NCBI GenBank assembly: GCA_030248065.1
Contig: JASAMV010004719.1
Coordinates: 1 to 64,000 of the forward strand
DNA length: 64,000 nt
Reading direction: 5' to 3'
Source: Rhynchonema sp. JSB1_4
Lineage: Eukaryota > Nematoda > Chromadorea > Monhysterida > Xyalidae
Position 1 is the stretch's first letter, and every line of letters starts with the position of its first letter. The notes under the pieces are model-generated. The model made no database searches, was not told the DNA's origin, and saw only the letters and a list, made by a program, of their open reading frames with translations. Both the position numbers and the translations under genes were made by a program. Positions 48,664-60,596 of the stretch are shown piece after piece.

Positions 48664-51600
48664 TGTGGTTGATTATTTCTTCTTGCCGCTTTATTTTGTC
48701 TGAAAGATCAGTGAACAGCTGTGCTGCGTCATCAAAGTCACTGTTACATTCAGGAGCGGTGGCGCTGGAGTGGGAATGTTTCGAAATCTTATAAAGCAGA
48801 TTCCATTTTGCTGCCATTAAATCACTTACAACAGTCCAAGGAACTGATCCAAACAAAGCACAATTGCCAAGTCTCGAACAGCAATACTTTTGAATGAATG
48901 TCCATGAATACTTTTGCTGCATAAGAACTGTTCATAGGGTTTCGCTGCAAGAAGACAACTGTATCTTGAAAAGTTTAGCGTGATGATCTACTTTTATTGA
49001 CAGCGCGTTCGTTGAAGCAGTGACGTGTGCAAAAACAAATTCCATCAGTGAGAAACGATAAAATGTTTCATTCCAATTATGAATGAACAGCAGTTTCAAG
49101 TGACCACAATAAAAAAGCAACGTGTGTCTACTTTTTGTCTGCGACTTAATAACACTTTCATTAATTAACACCTCGCAGCAAGCAACAAATGAATATTTGA
49201 GGGACGAAAACAAACTGTCCATGAACGTGACGGAAACATGCGACAGACACATCAGTCTCATGCACATAGATTGAGAAGTTTTGATTAACGAAGCGCACGA
49301 AAAACACTTTTTGAATAACAAATTGATGCACGAGCAAAATTATTAAGACGAACAAGATCGCGCCCAGAAAATAACCGACCGAGCCTCCGCCCACTTTCAA
49401 CAGACAATTAATCACGGCAGTGGTTGGTTAACCTGAACGCATCTAAAATACCACGGTTCTCATTGCGTCGCAAAACTCGCATGGTTATAAAACGCCAGTC
49501 ACTTATTGTACTTGATTGTGTCACTTTTTTGCAGCTACGTAACAACTAAACCGCTGTCTGCGTTTACTGGGAAGAACTTGGGGTCTCATTGAAGGCCGCC
49601 AAATGTCTGCGATGGAGGAAACGGTCAGTTGATTTTTGAATTGTTCACTTGTTCATCATGACCAAACGTGACAAACAGCGAATAAATTTTTGCCTTGTGT
49701 GTGAATAAGGATACACGATAACTAATGCCAAGATGTCCATGAACACTTTTGGTTTTATGTGCAGACTATCACACCAAGCGTAATCACTTCCTGTCGAACA
49801 ATGAAATCGCATGATTACAGATCGGCCGTAAAAAACGAACTTTACTGACTTGTGAGCGCAATTTTGATAGAACAGCAAACTTTTGATCACAACTTTCACA
49901 ATCTAATCGCATATTAACATTATTTTCCAGTTGTTACCTGGAACCTGTTGTGTACAGTAATGCCAACATGTTCCGAAGCGCTCGGTTTTGACTGACTTAC
50001 CTGTCTAACAGCGTGACAACCGACATTTTGGAAGGATTTGCCGATCCACACTTGTGTTTTGACCCAACATTGCATGTGCACTTGTCTCAATGCTAATTTG
50101 TAGAATACAGACGTACGGATTAGTTTTCCGTTCGGTGTTGAGCGGATAAAAAGTCCGCGTGAAATTGAAACCGAAAGTATGTTGTACAGCCCAGATTAAA
50201 GGTCGCTGCGTGTAATCGGTGCATTATACACAAGGAAATTTTTTTATTACCTAAGTTTTTTAACCTTAGGTTGCCTAAGAAGATTTTTTTGGCGCGGCTG
50301 AACAACGACGAATAAACGAAACTTTGAAATTGCCTGTACGATTAGTGAACAACGGAACAATAACCGGTATATTAGGCTGAAGTGACACGCAGCGCTCTGA
50401 CGCCAAATCATCTGGTGATATGAATCTGCAGGATCAAAACAAAACAGGTTAATTATTATGTGGTTTCACACACTCATGGAAAAGGTAAACTTATCTGTTT
50501 GTCTGAAGAAACAAAGGCTCTTAAAACTACACAAACCGAAATGCGTTCTGCTAATACAGTTCTTCACGATTTTAGGGAGCAAAAGACTGGAAAACTTTTT
50601 AGGAACGAGAGCAGACGGAAACCTGTTGCTGTTGCCATTTCTAACTCACTGATGGTTTTTTGCGTTTCATCACGATCTGCAACGTGACCACAGGGCTCCT
50701 TTTAGAAAGAGATTGTACTGAAATGAATCGAGCTCCTTTTTTGTTCTGACATTGAACAACGGTTCAGCCATTTGTACATCGTCCTGTCTGGGGGATATAA
50801 GGGCCGGTTCAGACACCAAGCTAATTTCCAAGTCTAGCGATGCAGACTACGGATGGTTGGGAAATGAATGTAAACGTCGTGCATGCAATTTATTTCAGTA
50901 CATCCCTAATTGGATTTTCTTTCTTTCGACGTGTGCACCTCGATTAAGAACGAGTTTTGTAGCCCCCAGACACGCACGCAGTAGCTGGCGTTATGCACTG
51001 CTTAGTCTAGGAAGTATGGTAAATTACTTTCAGCGCATGCGTATAAACACCGTTTGATAGTTAATATTGCAGCAGCACTCTGAATTAAAAAGGGGAAGAC
51101 CTCCCAACTTGATGAGAATGCGTAATATGATTGCAACTGTGGTGCTAATTGAATTGTTGTTGCGTGTCTGTTTAGCCTTGCGAGCATTGGTTACAATATA
51201 TATAGAATCCATCCCCAAATTTCCAAAAAAAAAAAAAAACCACAACAAAAAAAAAAAAAACACCCCAAGTGCGACCAATATCATGTACCAATTACAGTCA
51301 ACTTTTTTCGTGTCTGCTTGTTTGATAAGTAGGATACCGACAGAAACACGTGAGAAAACAGGTTCTTTACCACCAGCCAAAGTCAAGACGAATTGTACAA
51401 GACACTTGGACGATCGCACAGTACACAGAAATTGGTGTGACGAAAGAGGCTCCCGTTTAGAATAACAAACTAAATCAATTTAGCGTCTGGAGTATTGACC
51501 TTGGCTTTAAATAGATTGCGCACCGCATCGCAAGGAAAAACCTGGCACAAAAAACGGGAGTCGAATAGATAAAATTCGAACGGTGCTTCATTTTTACAAA

Positions 51601-51683
51601 AACAATTGGAACTATATGTAAATGTAGTGTAACATTGTTTTAGAGATGGGCTCAGATAACTGATAAGAGCACTAATTGCTTTT
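48664..51683. other. Intergenic, no gene recognised
   Basis: A minus-strand frame near 49.3 kb (GGGSVGYFLGAILFVLIILL) resembles a membrane helix but has no start or splice support. An interrupted A-tract is at 51.23-51.26 kb. Confidence 0.45.
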
Positions 51684-54666
51684 TCACCCTACCACAAACA
51701 CAAGCGTGACGATAAAATTGAATATTAGCCCCACGAACAGCAGTATGAGATCGATTCGAAAACAAAGGGTTGCCGCGGCTTCAGTAGATGCATCATCTTG
51801 AGCCATATCGTGAAGGTGGCGCTTTATCAACCGGTGGATTTCCACCATGCGCTGTTCCTGAACGAAACATGAGTTATCAAGGCCCTCGCATAAAACTTAT
51901 AAAGCTGAGACTGGTAATTATAACTGTCTCACCATTGGAGTCGTCGTCCGGATGTTCAAGTGGTTAAACTCCTAAATTACACAACATTATGCAAATTTGA
52001 GAACAAAATTGACAAAGCACCGTTACTTGTACCGTCTCTATCGGATTCTCTTTCCCATCATCCACCATCCAGCGAAGAAATGTTGGTATGCGACCAGTTT
52101 TGTTGCAGTAAATGTGCAAGTACATGATGCCCACAGCGATAAACGTACAAATAACACAGATGACTAGTTCGATCAACAAGAATGTGCCTGCATATCGGCA
52201 AAGATTTAGTACATCTGGAGCCAGTTTCTACTCTGTTTCTACACTTCGGCGAAATTTTTTTTCCTCACCTCAGACTGAGTATGCATAATTATAGGTCCGT
52301 AAGTTTCTGTTTCAAAATAAAAGGTCCAATTTGACCTGGAAATCACGATAAACTGTAAAATATTTGTACCCACCGACTGAGCTGGGTAGAAATATTAATG
52401 TTTGGATTTACGCCGCAACATCATGACACACCCACCGCTCCCACCCTAAGTCCGGCAATCGCACATACAAATGGCGAAGCATTTTTGGGTATGACTATAG
52501 CCTCACACATTTTTACCCTTGTGGCTCCTTTTGCACTGCGATAGAGTGTAGAATTCTACGCCAGCGAATGGCAACTCAAACTCTACCCAGTTTCGTACAT
52601 AAATTTGCACCCGGGGAGGACTTCCTACAACCGAATAGCAACCGGGTTGTGGTGCTACTTTGATTAATATGCGTACCCAGTTTCGGGAATTGTGCATAGT
52701 TCTTTGGCATGGTCTCGGCAACTGTGACGAACACAACGCAAATGGCCAGCAAAGCGGTGATGCCAATGTTTATCTGCGAACGAGAGTCATTCCTTATTCA
52801 AAATTATAACTAAATACGGTTTTAAACAAATATTTTCAACAAACCCGTTCACCACGTTCTCGTGTGTGCGAAGTCGGGGAAAACAGACCCACAATTGCGA
52901 CAAAAGTGACTATGGAGCCTTGCAAAGCTTGGGTAACTATGTAGAAACCTACAGAGAGATAAAATCAGTCGTTGTATCTGTCGACCACGGATTTTAATCA
53001 GCGCTAAAAAATCAAACCGGGCTTTCTGGCAAAACTAAAGGAGTTGATCACGCGCGATACAGAAAACGTGCCAAGGATGCCAGTTGTGACTTCAAGGAAG
53101 TCTTCGGTTGAGCCGCATTCCTTTATGTCCCATTCTGAAATTTTTTTGAAAACTAAAAATAATACTAAAGATGTTAAGGTGTTGAAAAACATAAGGCGTG
53201 ACCTGGATTTATAACTTCTTCGCAGCTTAGCTTAATTTTGGTACCCACGACTGCACGTAATATCATCTGATCTTTGCTAAAGGCAATCGAACTGTATGGG
53301 ATTTCGCACTTCTGCAAACAACAGATCATCATTCTGATTATGTTGCGGCATTCATTCCTTGTTCATTCATTCTTTGGAAAAGTCTCCCAAGTGGCACATA
53401 CTTGCATATCTTTCGGAAAATCAGACACATCAAATGTGCATTTGGCATTTACTACTTCGTAGACGGTAGAACCGAGCGTTCCGTCGAATTTGAGAGCTAC
53501 GATTCGCTCGTTATTGTCTATCAATTCCGCGGTGTTGCTAAAAAAAACTGGTCTCTATTTTACAGAATCAAGCTACAACAGAGCATTAAATAAAAGAGAG
53601 AAACTACTCAGTTTTTAAGAAGGATTTCAAGGACATGGCTCCACGTTGGCGAGCTTGTTCTGGGTGCCATTGTCAAGTAACCTATTTGTCGAATGGGCTC
53701 AAAGCGAGATATTACACGCTATTACTGACTCACATCATGGGCGAGAAAACAGCGGGTTTCCAGACAGAGTCGCCTGCAATCATTAGTACTGGGATGCCAC
53801 CGAAATCAGTTGGATTCCAACGCAGACGAGAATCACTCCATCCCTGAAGAACACGAACTAGGAGTTGCTTGAGATAACCGATATTTCTGTGGTTGCTGTT
53901 GAGTGAAACCATGTTTGACCTTTTCCTTGTCGGACACGGCCAGAAAATCAATCATGAACACGAGCTACACGAAATACAAAAATATAAAAATGTCAAAAAT
54001 ATAAAGAGTGACATCAAACTTCGTGACCGTATTGGATCGAATTGACTTGCCTTGGTCATGCGCGAGTCTTGCATCAAGGGCATAAAGAAGGTTACTGGAG
54101 CTACTATTTCGTCCTGCTTGAAAGTAATTCACTCTTGGGTCCCGGAACATCTTTTACGTCGCTCGAGGTTAGTGGCATTCCGAACTTCCTCCTGTATTTA
54201 ATTAAAAAAAAACGCACGTGTGACCAAGGCAAGACCGGTCCGATCCCGTCTCTTCAGAAAGCTTGATATCGCTTAAATAGAACATTTTAATGCTTGCTCA
54301 CCAGAATTCGAAGTTGTTTGTATGTGACGGTTTCGGCTGATTCCAGCTAAAAAATTACGGTTTTTCCACTCCAGCCCAGTTACTCGATGAGCACCAACGG
54401 TGGATGAAAACAAACAGGGCACCAAAAAGTAGTGCACGAAAACAACCAAGTTGCTTTCTTACCACTTCAATTAATCCCATCAAAGCAATCTCCATTTGAA
54501 CCGTTAATGGTCGACCGGGAAGCATTGGCGGAGGCATACGTGCGTCATAATTTTGCATCAACATGTTCAGGAGTGCCGTGTCAGGAGACACTTGCGTCTG
54601 GTTATTCTGACCCTTTACGCAGCTTAAAACGGCTAAAGCACATATTCGACGAGTAAGTAGTGACAT
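51684..54666 (-). CDS. Cys-loop ligand-gated ion channel subunit B
   Basis: Exons in transcript order: 54463-54666, 54302-54346, 53734-53843, 53402-53537, 53203-53311, 53018-53134, 52845-52948, 52677-52773, 52027-52187, 51933-51971, 51684-51857; 431 residues. Signal peptide, then LLNMLMQNYDARMPPPML, WNPTDFGGIP, and a canonical Cys-loop (CTFDVSDFPKDMQKC, 13 residues between cysteines). TM1 FYIVTQALQGSIVTF, TM2 GERINIGITALLAICVVF with Glu at -1' and Leu at 9' (cation-type), TM3 FLLIELVICVICTFIAVGIM, short loop, TM4 LILLFVGLIFNFIVTLVFVV. No vicinal cysteines in loop C. Compared with subunit A about 18 residues before EWDIKEC are missing, in line with an intron that replaces them. Ligand unknown. 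Confidence 0.9.
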
Positions 54667-55780
54667 TTTGCGACTGACGGTTGACGATGCAGAAAAGTAC
54701 AAACGTGAGATACAGATGTTGCGAGTGTTTGCTCACTATTTAGTCAGCGCGTGGTTATATTATATTTACTCAGGTCCGTAATCATGTGACCACATGAGCG
54801 GATTCATATTATGAATCAGATAGTCTTTGTTATTTGAGCTACGGGCTCACTTTATGACATCACCACGTTATGGCGCCCCAAAACCTCTGCAGTGCAGATG
54901 TTGTCGCAGCTCGCTATGCGTACACAAGCCTCCCAATTCCATCGGTATGGCTCCAGTGGTAACCATGACCACTCGAAAACACTCGTTCAATTTGGCCTTG
55001 TTTGTCTGTGTTTCACTTGGTCTGTGCAAAAAGCAAGTATAGGCAAACATGAGCGGGTGCACAGATAGCAACGTATAAGTTGTCTGTCACCCCGATCTGG
55101 CAGGCTAAGCAGAGCTCAGGGGAGAGCTTAGCCTGTTCTCCCCTGAGATCAACCTAACCCAATCACCTATGTAATTGGGCGGGGTTAATTCACTGTGGTA
55201 CACAGGCCAACAAAGCCTTCCATCCTTCAAAATGGTCGGTAAATGACCTAGTGGTGTCGTGTGGGTAGACAACTGTGCCTGTGGTCCGTAGAACGCGGCT
55301 TGACGCCAGCCGGACGGACAGAGAGAAACTACCGGTGAGATGAAAACCGCTGGGTAAAAACAGAAATTCAGTAAACAAGGCTTTATCTGACGGTTGGCTG
55401 GTTACCGATGACAACTTCCGTTGTTTGAGCTTCCCCTAAAAACTCCATAATACTCACCAATACAAAAGTGGTCAAAACATCGCACACAACGAGTACAAAC
55501 CCGCCGCAGCTTATATTAGGAGAATAACAAGAGAAAGAGAATGGTGAGGACAAAGTATGTAGGCTGTCCGGCTTTTGAATTTAAAAATAACCGGTACAAA
55601 AACACAAAACAGCTGCAGATGTAAGCCGGGTTAATTGTGATGAAGTGACTGTAGGATGCGCAAGTGGGATGGCATCACACTTACCAGCTAATTCATTTTG
55701 TAAATTGACACAAAATGCATTATGGGTCATACTATTGCAAACGAATTGATAACGTACCGGATTTTTTCACTTGAAGCACC
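54667..55780. other. Spacer between channel paralogues, first part
   Basis: No gene supported. Contains a second 5S-like fragment at about 55092-55135 with a palindromic GAGCTCAGGGGAGAGC segment. Confidence 0.45.
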
Positions 55781-55784
55781 GGGA

Positions 55785-55990
55785 GCTCTATGTGAAAATT
55801 GGTGGAAAATGGTCCCTCTGGCCGCTTTAAGTAGAAACGTTTCCACCTACAGCTTTCGGTGGCTTAAGCGGCAACCTGGGTGTTTTCAGTAATGTTAAGA
55901 CACCTTAGGGCAGCATGTCTTGATATTCTGATACCATAATTTAACCTGACTATAAGGATCTTCATCTAAACGTGGTAAAACAACAGAAAA
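55785..55990 (-). pseudogene. Decayed copy of an inhibitor exon and its intron
   Basis: The minus strand reads CLNITENTQVAA, stop, ATESCRWKRFYLKRPEG, aligning with CVSTNNCENTSFQ... CKWKHFHFKAPG of exon 22555-22677. The flanking intron also matches (GGATCTTCATCTA and GTGGTAAAA in the same order). In-frame stop and lost cysteines show it is broken. Confidence 0.75.
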
Positions 55991-56693
55991 GTGCGATATT
56001 TTGGTACTTCATACACTAATTTAAACTGTTCTGCTAAGTTTACTATTGGATGAAAAATTAAGAACCAGAAAAGTTGCATACAACAAGAGCTCCGGGGCTT
56101 TAAGTGAAGAACTCCAGCACGTACGTAAGGCAATGATTTAGATGGGAAAATTCTACCAGCAAAAAAGTGTGGCGCCGCGCACAATCCAGCAAAGAGTGTC
56201 ACAACAGTGACAATCAAAAGTAATAACGGTAGCAAGGGGCACGAAAGAGATGCCCCGGGCACAATAAAAAGCCAAGTCAATTTATGGCCTAGAACTGACC
56301 TTGATTTGATGACCGGAAAAACTCTTAATTTAGATTGCGTACAGCAAATAAAACAAAAAATATATAAATGTCAGTGATAAAAACTGGCCAGGTCCTTTTT
56401 CTAATCAATGCTCTTGAAGTAACACAATAGGACGTCCGATTACTAATCTGACGTCCTCTGTTGGACACACACAGGCAAACGAATGAAATCAGGTACGCAT
56501 AGTCCAACCACGAGCTCATGAGACGACATTTTTGAAGTTGGCTTGTGCAGATCCAATAATGTTCCGGCTCCACGGACATCGAAACGAAAGAAAGAGAAAC
56601 GTACGTATTTGGGAAAACACGCTCTCTACCTCGGTGCATAATTTCCCTTTTCACTCTCAAAACATTTGTGTGTTGAATATACATGTTGAACTA
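55991..56693. other. Spacer, no gene recognised
   Basis: Frames on the minus strand are random-looking; part may continue the duplicated inhibitor intron. Confidence 0.4.
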
Positions 56694-57283
56694 GTGACTC
56701 GGTCGGGGCGTGCGAAGTGCAGCCCTTCAAATGAGGCGTGCGAAAGACAAATTGCGTCAAATGAGGCGTGCGACGTATTATACAGTGAGGCGTGCCAAAG
56801 TCAGCCAAGATGAGGCTTACAAAGGACATCCGACGCCAAATGAGGCGTGCGAAGAACACCCGACGCCAAATGAGCAGACTAAGCCAAATACATATACAGT
56901 ATAAGAGCGGCACCGCAAGTAACTGTCGCTGATCCGGATCGGCGGTGACCGATCGATCGGTGATTTTTTGATTCCAAATTTAATTGTGGAATCATTTAAG
57001 GACTTCAATTGATTAAAGAAGTACAAATCACGCAAAAATGAATCGACTCCAGAACTGATTTCAGAATCGCTCTACGAGCCTTTATAAGCAATTTCCGAAA
57101 ATTCGAATTTCGCACGCCTCATTTGGCGTCGGATGTCTTTCTCACGCCTCATCTTGGCTGACTTTGGCACGCCTCAGTGTACTTGGCACGCCTCACTGTA
57201 CGTCGAACGCCTCATTTGACGCATTTTGTTTTTCGCACGCCTCATTTGAAGGGCTGTATTTCGCACGCCTCAGACCGAGTCAC
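56694..57283. mobile_element. Palindromic element with TGAGGCGTGCGA repeats
   Basis: Ends GTGACTCGGTC and GACCGAGTCAC. Each arm (about 190 bp) holds six or seven copies of TGAGGCGTGCGA or near variants; the order CAAATGAGGCGTGCGA, GTCAGCCAAGATGAGGC, CCGACGCCAAATGAGGCG is mirrored in the other arm. No target duplication is apparent. Confidence 0.8.
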
Positions 57284-57484
57284 ACTTCAGTACTAACCGA
57301 GTCACTAATCCAACGGTGTTGAATAACGCTGCTGTTCGCGTAGGCACGCAACAAATTAAGATCAGCCAGCTTGAACTTGTCATCATATCTCTCAGCCCAA
57401 TCACTTTCTTTTGTTTTCGAAACACATGTAACCGGAGCATTTTTTAATCTGACCGAACAAGCTCTAAAAAAATCGTCTCATGAG

Positions 57485-58266
57485 CAGGGTTGGATTAAAA
57501 AAATTTTTTATTATCGAACTTTTTTTTTTTTAAAAAAACTTTTTAAATTTTTTTTTTTAAAAATCACTTTTTTTTTATTCCGGACCCCCAAAAAATTGGT
57601 TTCTAGAAAAATGAAATTTCTGAAATCATGTTACTTAGGTATGTTTTGAGGGACACTAAAGAGAACTTCTCCACTGACTTGCATGTTTATGTCGATCACC
57701 TGCGATCTAGCCCATTTGGTCATAATTTGAGAACCCGCCCGAAGGTAACTCTGTGGGCATATATGACAAAGGGAAGACCAACCTTCTGTTTGTGAATTTG
57801 GGGATAAATTTGAAGAGAGATAAAGAGTTACACCACACTCATGTTGTGTGACAAAAGCAACAAATGACAAATCCACACAACTGCAAATAGGCGAGCAAAG
57901 TGGAGTCTGTCGATAGCTTACGTCGATAGCTCAATAACTGCACAGTATACGGTATGGGGTGTCCTATATTATACGTGCAGCGATTGTTGGGATGTCTGGG
58001 AACTGTATGAGTCCATTACAACGCCATTTTAAACTGAAATATAAGCGCCGCAGGCGATTTTTTGAGAATGATGAGCAATAAAACGCATGAAAACATACAT
58101 TTTTACCTTTAAAAAGTGAGAAAATAACGAAAAAAAGGGGAAAAATAATAAAAAAAGTGGACTTACTTTTTAAAATTTTAAAATAAAAAAAGTGGCCAAC
58201 TTTTTTTTTTTTTAAAAATTTTTTTCTTACAAAAAAATTTTTACTTTTTTTTTTAATCCAACCCTG
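57485..58266. mobile_element. hAT-like MITE, family 3
   Basis: Starts CAGGGTTGGATTAAAAAAA, ends TTTTTTTAATCCAACCCTG; perfect 8-bp duplication CTCATGAG (57477-57484, 58267-58274). T/A-rich subterminal blocks resemble family 1 in style, but the interior is different. It ends 117 bp from the last exon of channel subunit A. Confidence 0.93.
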
Positions 58267-58383
58267 CTCATGAGCATGTGGTTGGACTCTACGTACGTTG
58301 AACATGGTCGCGTCGATTCTCTCACTAAAAAGGTGATGTCCAGTGCCGAAACATTAGTTGAGGTCATATCACAGAACGAATAT

Positions 58384-60596
58384 TTAGCCGGCTATGAATA
58401 TGATATTGACGATCACGTTGAACGTAAAAATGGTTGCCAATAGTATGACATCGATTCGAAAACACAACGTTGCGGCTGCCTCACTCGCTGCGTCACCATG
58501 CTCAATGTCGTGGATGTGGTTTTTGATCAGATGGCGGATTTCTTGGAGTTGCTCTACCTGAGAATTTGAGTGAAGGTTGCAAGTGATATTATCAAATTAC
58601 CAAGCTAGATGCAAGTTTACCAAAGGACTGTCTGCTTTCTGGACGGAGCTGTGCTGAAAAGCGTCATTTATTTGACATTTAGACCTGTATTTCATCAGTT
58701 TACGTTTGAAGTAACTGTCTATGAACCAGAGCATCATTTTCCTCATGATCAGTGTCCACAATCCAGCGGAGCCCAGATGGAATATGGCCGCTCTTCTGAC
58801 AGTAGATGTGCAAATACATTATGCCGGTCGCAATAAACGTACAGATTACACACATCATCAGCTCGATCAGTAGAAATGTGCCTGAGTCGTCAGTTGTATA
58901 TCATTCACCAAAAACTTCTTTTCAAAATAATGCTAACCTAGCTTCGGAAATTGAGAATAGTTTTTCGGCATTGTATCCGCAACTGTCACAAACACGACAC
59001 AGATGGCCAGAAGGGCGGTAATTCCAATCGAGATCTGCAAAACACACGTATCTGAATTTAAATAGATGAAATCAAGGTAGAAAAAAGTAACCCGTTCACC
59101 ACGTTCTCGCAAATGCGAACTTGGCGAGAACAAGCCAACTATTGCCACACTTGTAATAATTGATCCCTGCAGAGCTTGAGTGATTATGTAGAAACCTGTA
59201 ATGCGGACCATTATCCACAGATATTGGTCGCACAATGACCAAATCAGAATTCATCTACCCTGATCTTCAGGTTCAACCTTAACCACTATGCCACTTGTAT
59301 TTTTGACAAAACGTTTTCAGCTAAAAATAATCTAGCAGATCAACCACGTTGCCGCAGGTCTGAAACATTCTCTTCACTACATACTTTGTCTGCGATCACG
59401 CAACGCAACGTCATTGCCCCGTCACTTTCCCTCTTCACGATTCAGGAAAAAAATTTGACCAATTCTTATATAGTCATTGTGCGACCTATACATACCTAAA
59501 TCTCAAACGGTTTAAAAATCAAACGTTACTTTACTGCACCTGCTTTTCGTCCGAATACAAACGTGTTCAAAAATCGGGACATTTTCAATGACCCGATAAC
59601 ACCACTCGTCACGTCTATGATATCTGCTTCTGACGTACACGACAGAACGTTCCACTCTAAGAGAAATTCAATAATTTGACTTGCTGGAATAAGAACCCAA
59701 CGCACGTCAAATGATTCACCAGGATTGATCACTTCTTCACAGCTGCCCATTATTTTCGTACCCTCTACAGCACGAAGCTCCATACGTTCAGCTGGTAGCG
59801 ATATGGAGCTGTACGGGATTTTGCATGTCTAAAACATATTTCTATGCTTTTTTGCCGATCAGGTTGCACACTATTAGGTTTCAGCGTGCTTTACCTGAAC
59901 ATCTTTTGGAAAGTCCGACACATTAAAACTGCACTTGGAATTTATGACCTCGTAGACGGTCGTGCCCAGCGAGCCATCAAACTTGAGCAACACAATCTGT
60001 TCGGTGTTGTCGATTCGGCTGATGGAGTTTCTGAATTTGTTTGACCCCATGTCACTCTAGAAATGAAAGTGATTAACGAGTAAACACAGAGACGCTTCTG
60101 GTGAGAAAATTTCCGGTATCCAGATGGCGCTGCCGGGCACACCGATCGCCGGAATGCCACCGAAGTCGTTCGGATTCCACGCCAGCCGAGGATCTTTCCA
60201 TCCCTTGCAATCGCAAGTTGCAAGTTGCGTTAGCAGAATACTAGGACGCAAAACCCCTGCCAAATAACACTCACCATGGTTCGGAATTGTTTGTACAAAA
60301 CAGTTTCCTCAGATTCACTCTGAAAGGATTTGATTGCATTTTCTTTTATTAATGTTTTCAAGTTCCTTTGCTAATTATCTTACAACAGCTATGATTCCCA
60401 TAAGCGCCATCTCAACCTGGACCTCAATGGGTTTGCCAGGGAGCATCGGTGGGGGGACGCGTGTATCGTAGTTTCGCAGCAAGGCATTTAGGAGTATTGT
60501 CTCCGGCAACAGAGAAACAATTTGCGTTTCATTTTCGGCCGTTGTGCCAAGAGAAATGACAAATAAGAAGAAAAACAGAGTTTTCACAAGCGCCAT
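58384..60596 (-). CDS. Cys-loop ligand-gated ion channel subunit A
   Basis: Ten exons in transcript order: 60384-60596, 60275-60319, 60094-60203, 59895-60030, 59540-59828, 59092-59195, 58938-59034, 58727-58881, 58621-58653, 58384-58557; 451 residues. Signal peptide (VKTLFFFLFVISLGTTA), ILLNALLRNYDTRVPPPML, WNPNDFGGIP, IWIPEIF (loop A, Asp replaced by Glu), Cys-loop CSFNVSDFPKDVQTC, TM1 FYIITQALQGSIITS, TM2 GERISIGITALLAICVVF (Glu -1', Leu 9'), TM3 FLLIELMMCVICTFIATGIM, TM4 VILLATIFTFNVIVNIIFIA. The intracellular loop is only about 60 residues. It belongs at the cell surface as part of a pentamer, probably cation-permeable. Single Cys in loop C argues against an acetylcholine alpha subunit. 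Exon pattern matches subunit B. Confidence 0.92.
59224..59488. mobile_element. Tc1/mariner-type MITE, copy 3 (inverted)
   Basis: TTGGTCGCACAATGAC at the left, GTCATTGTGCGACC at the right, TA flanks. Reverse orientation relative to the macroH2A copies; contains CGCAACGCAACGTCATTGCC and CTGAAACATTC. Within the channel subunit A intron 59196-59539. Confidence 0.85.

Noticed and set aside
49161..49415. Possible single-pass membrane exon on -
   Set aside because: No ATG, no convincing acceptor or donor, and no partner exons within 2 kb.
56710..56904. Open frame of repeated MRRAK-type peptides
   Set aside because: Translation of the TGAGGCGTGCGA repeat inside a palindromic element, with the same 'peptides' on the other strand.
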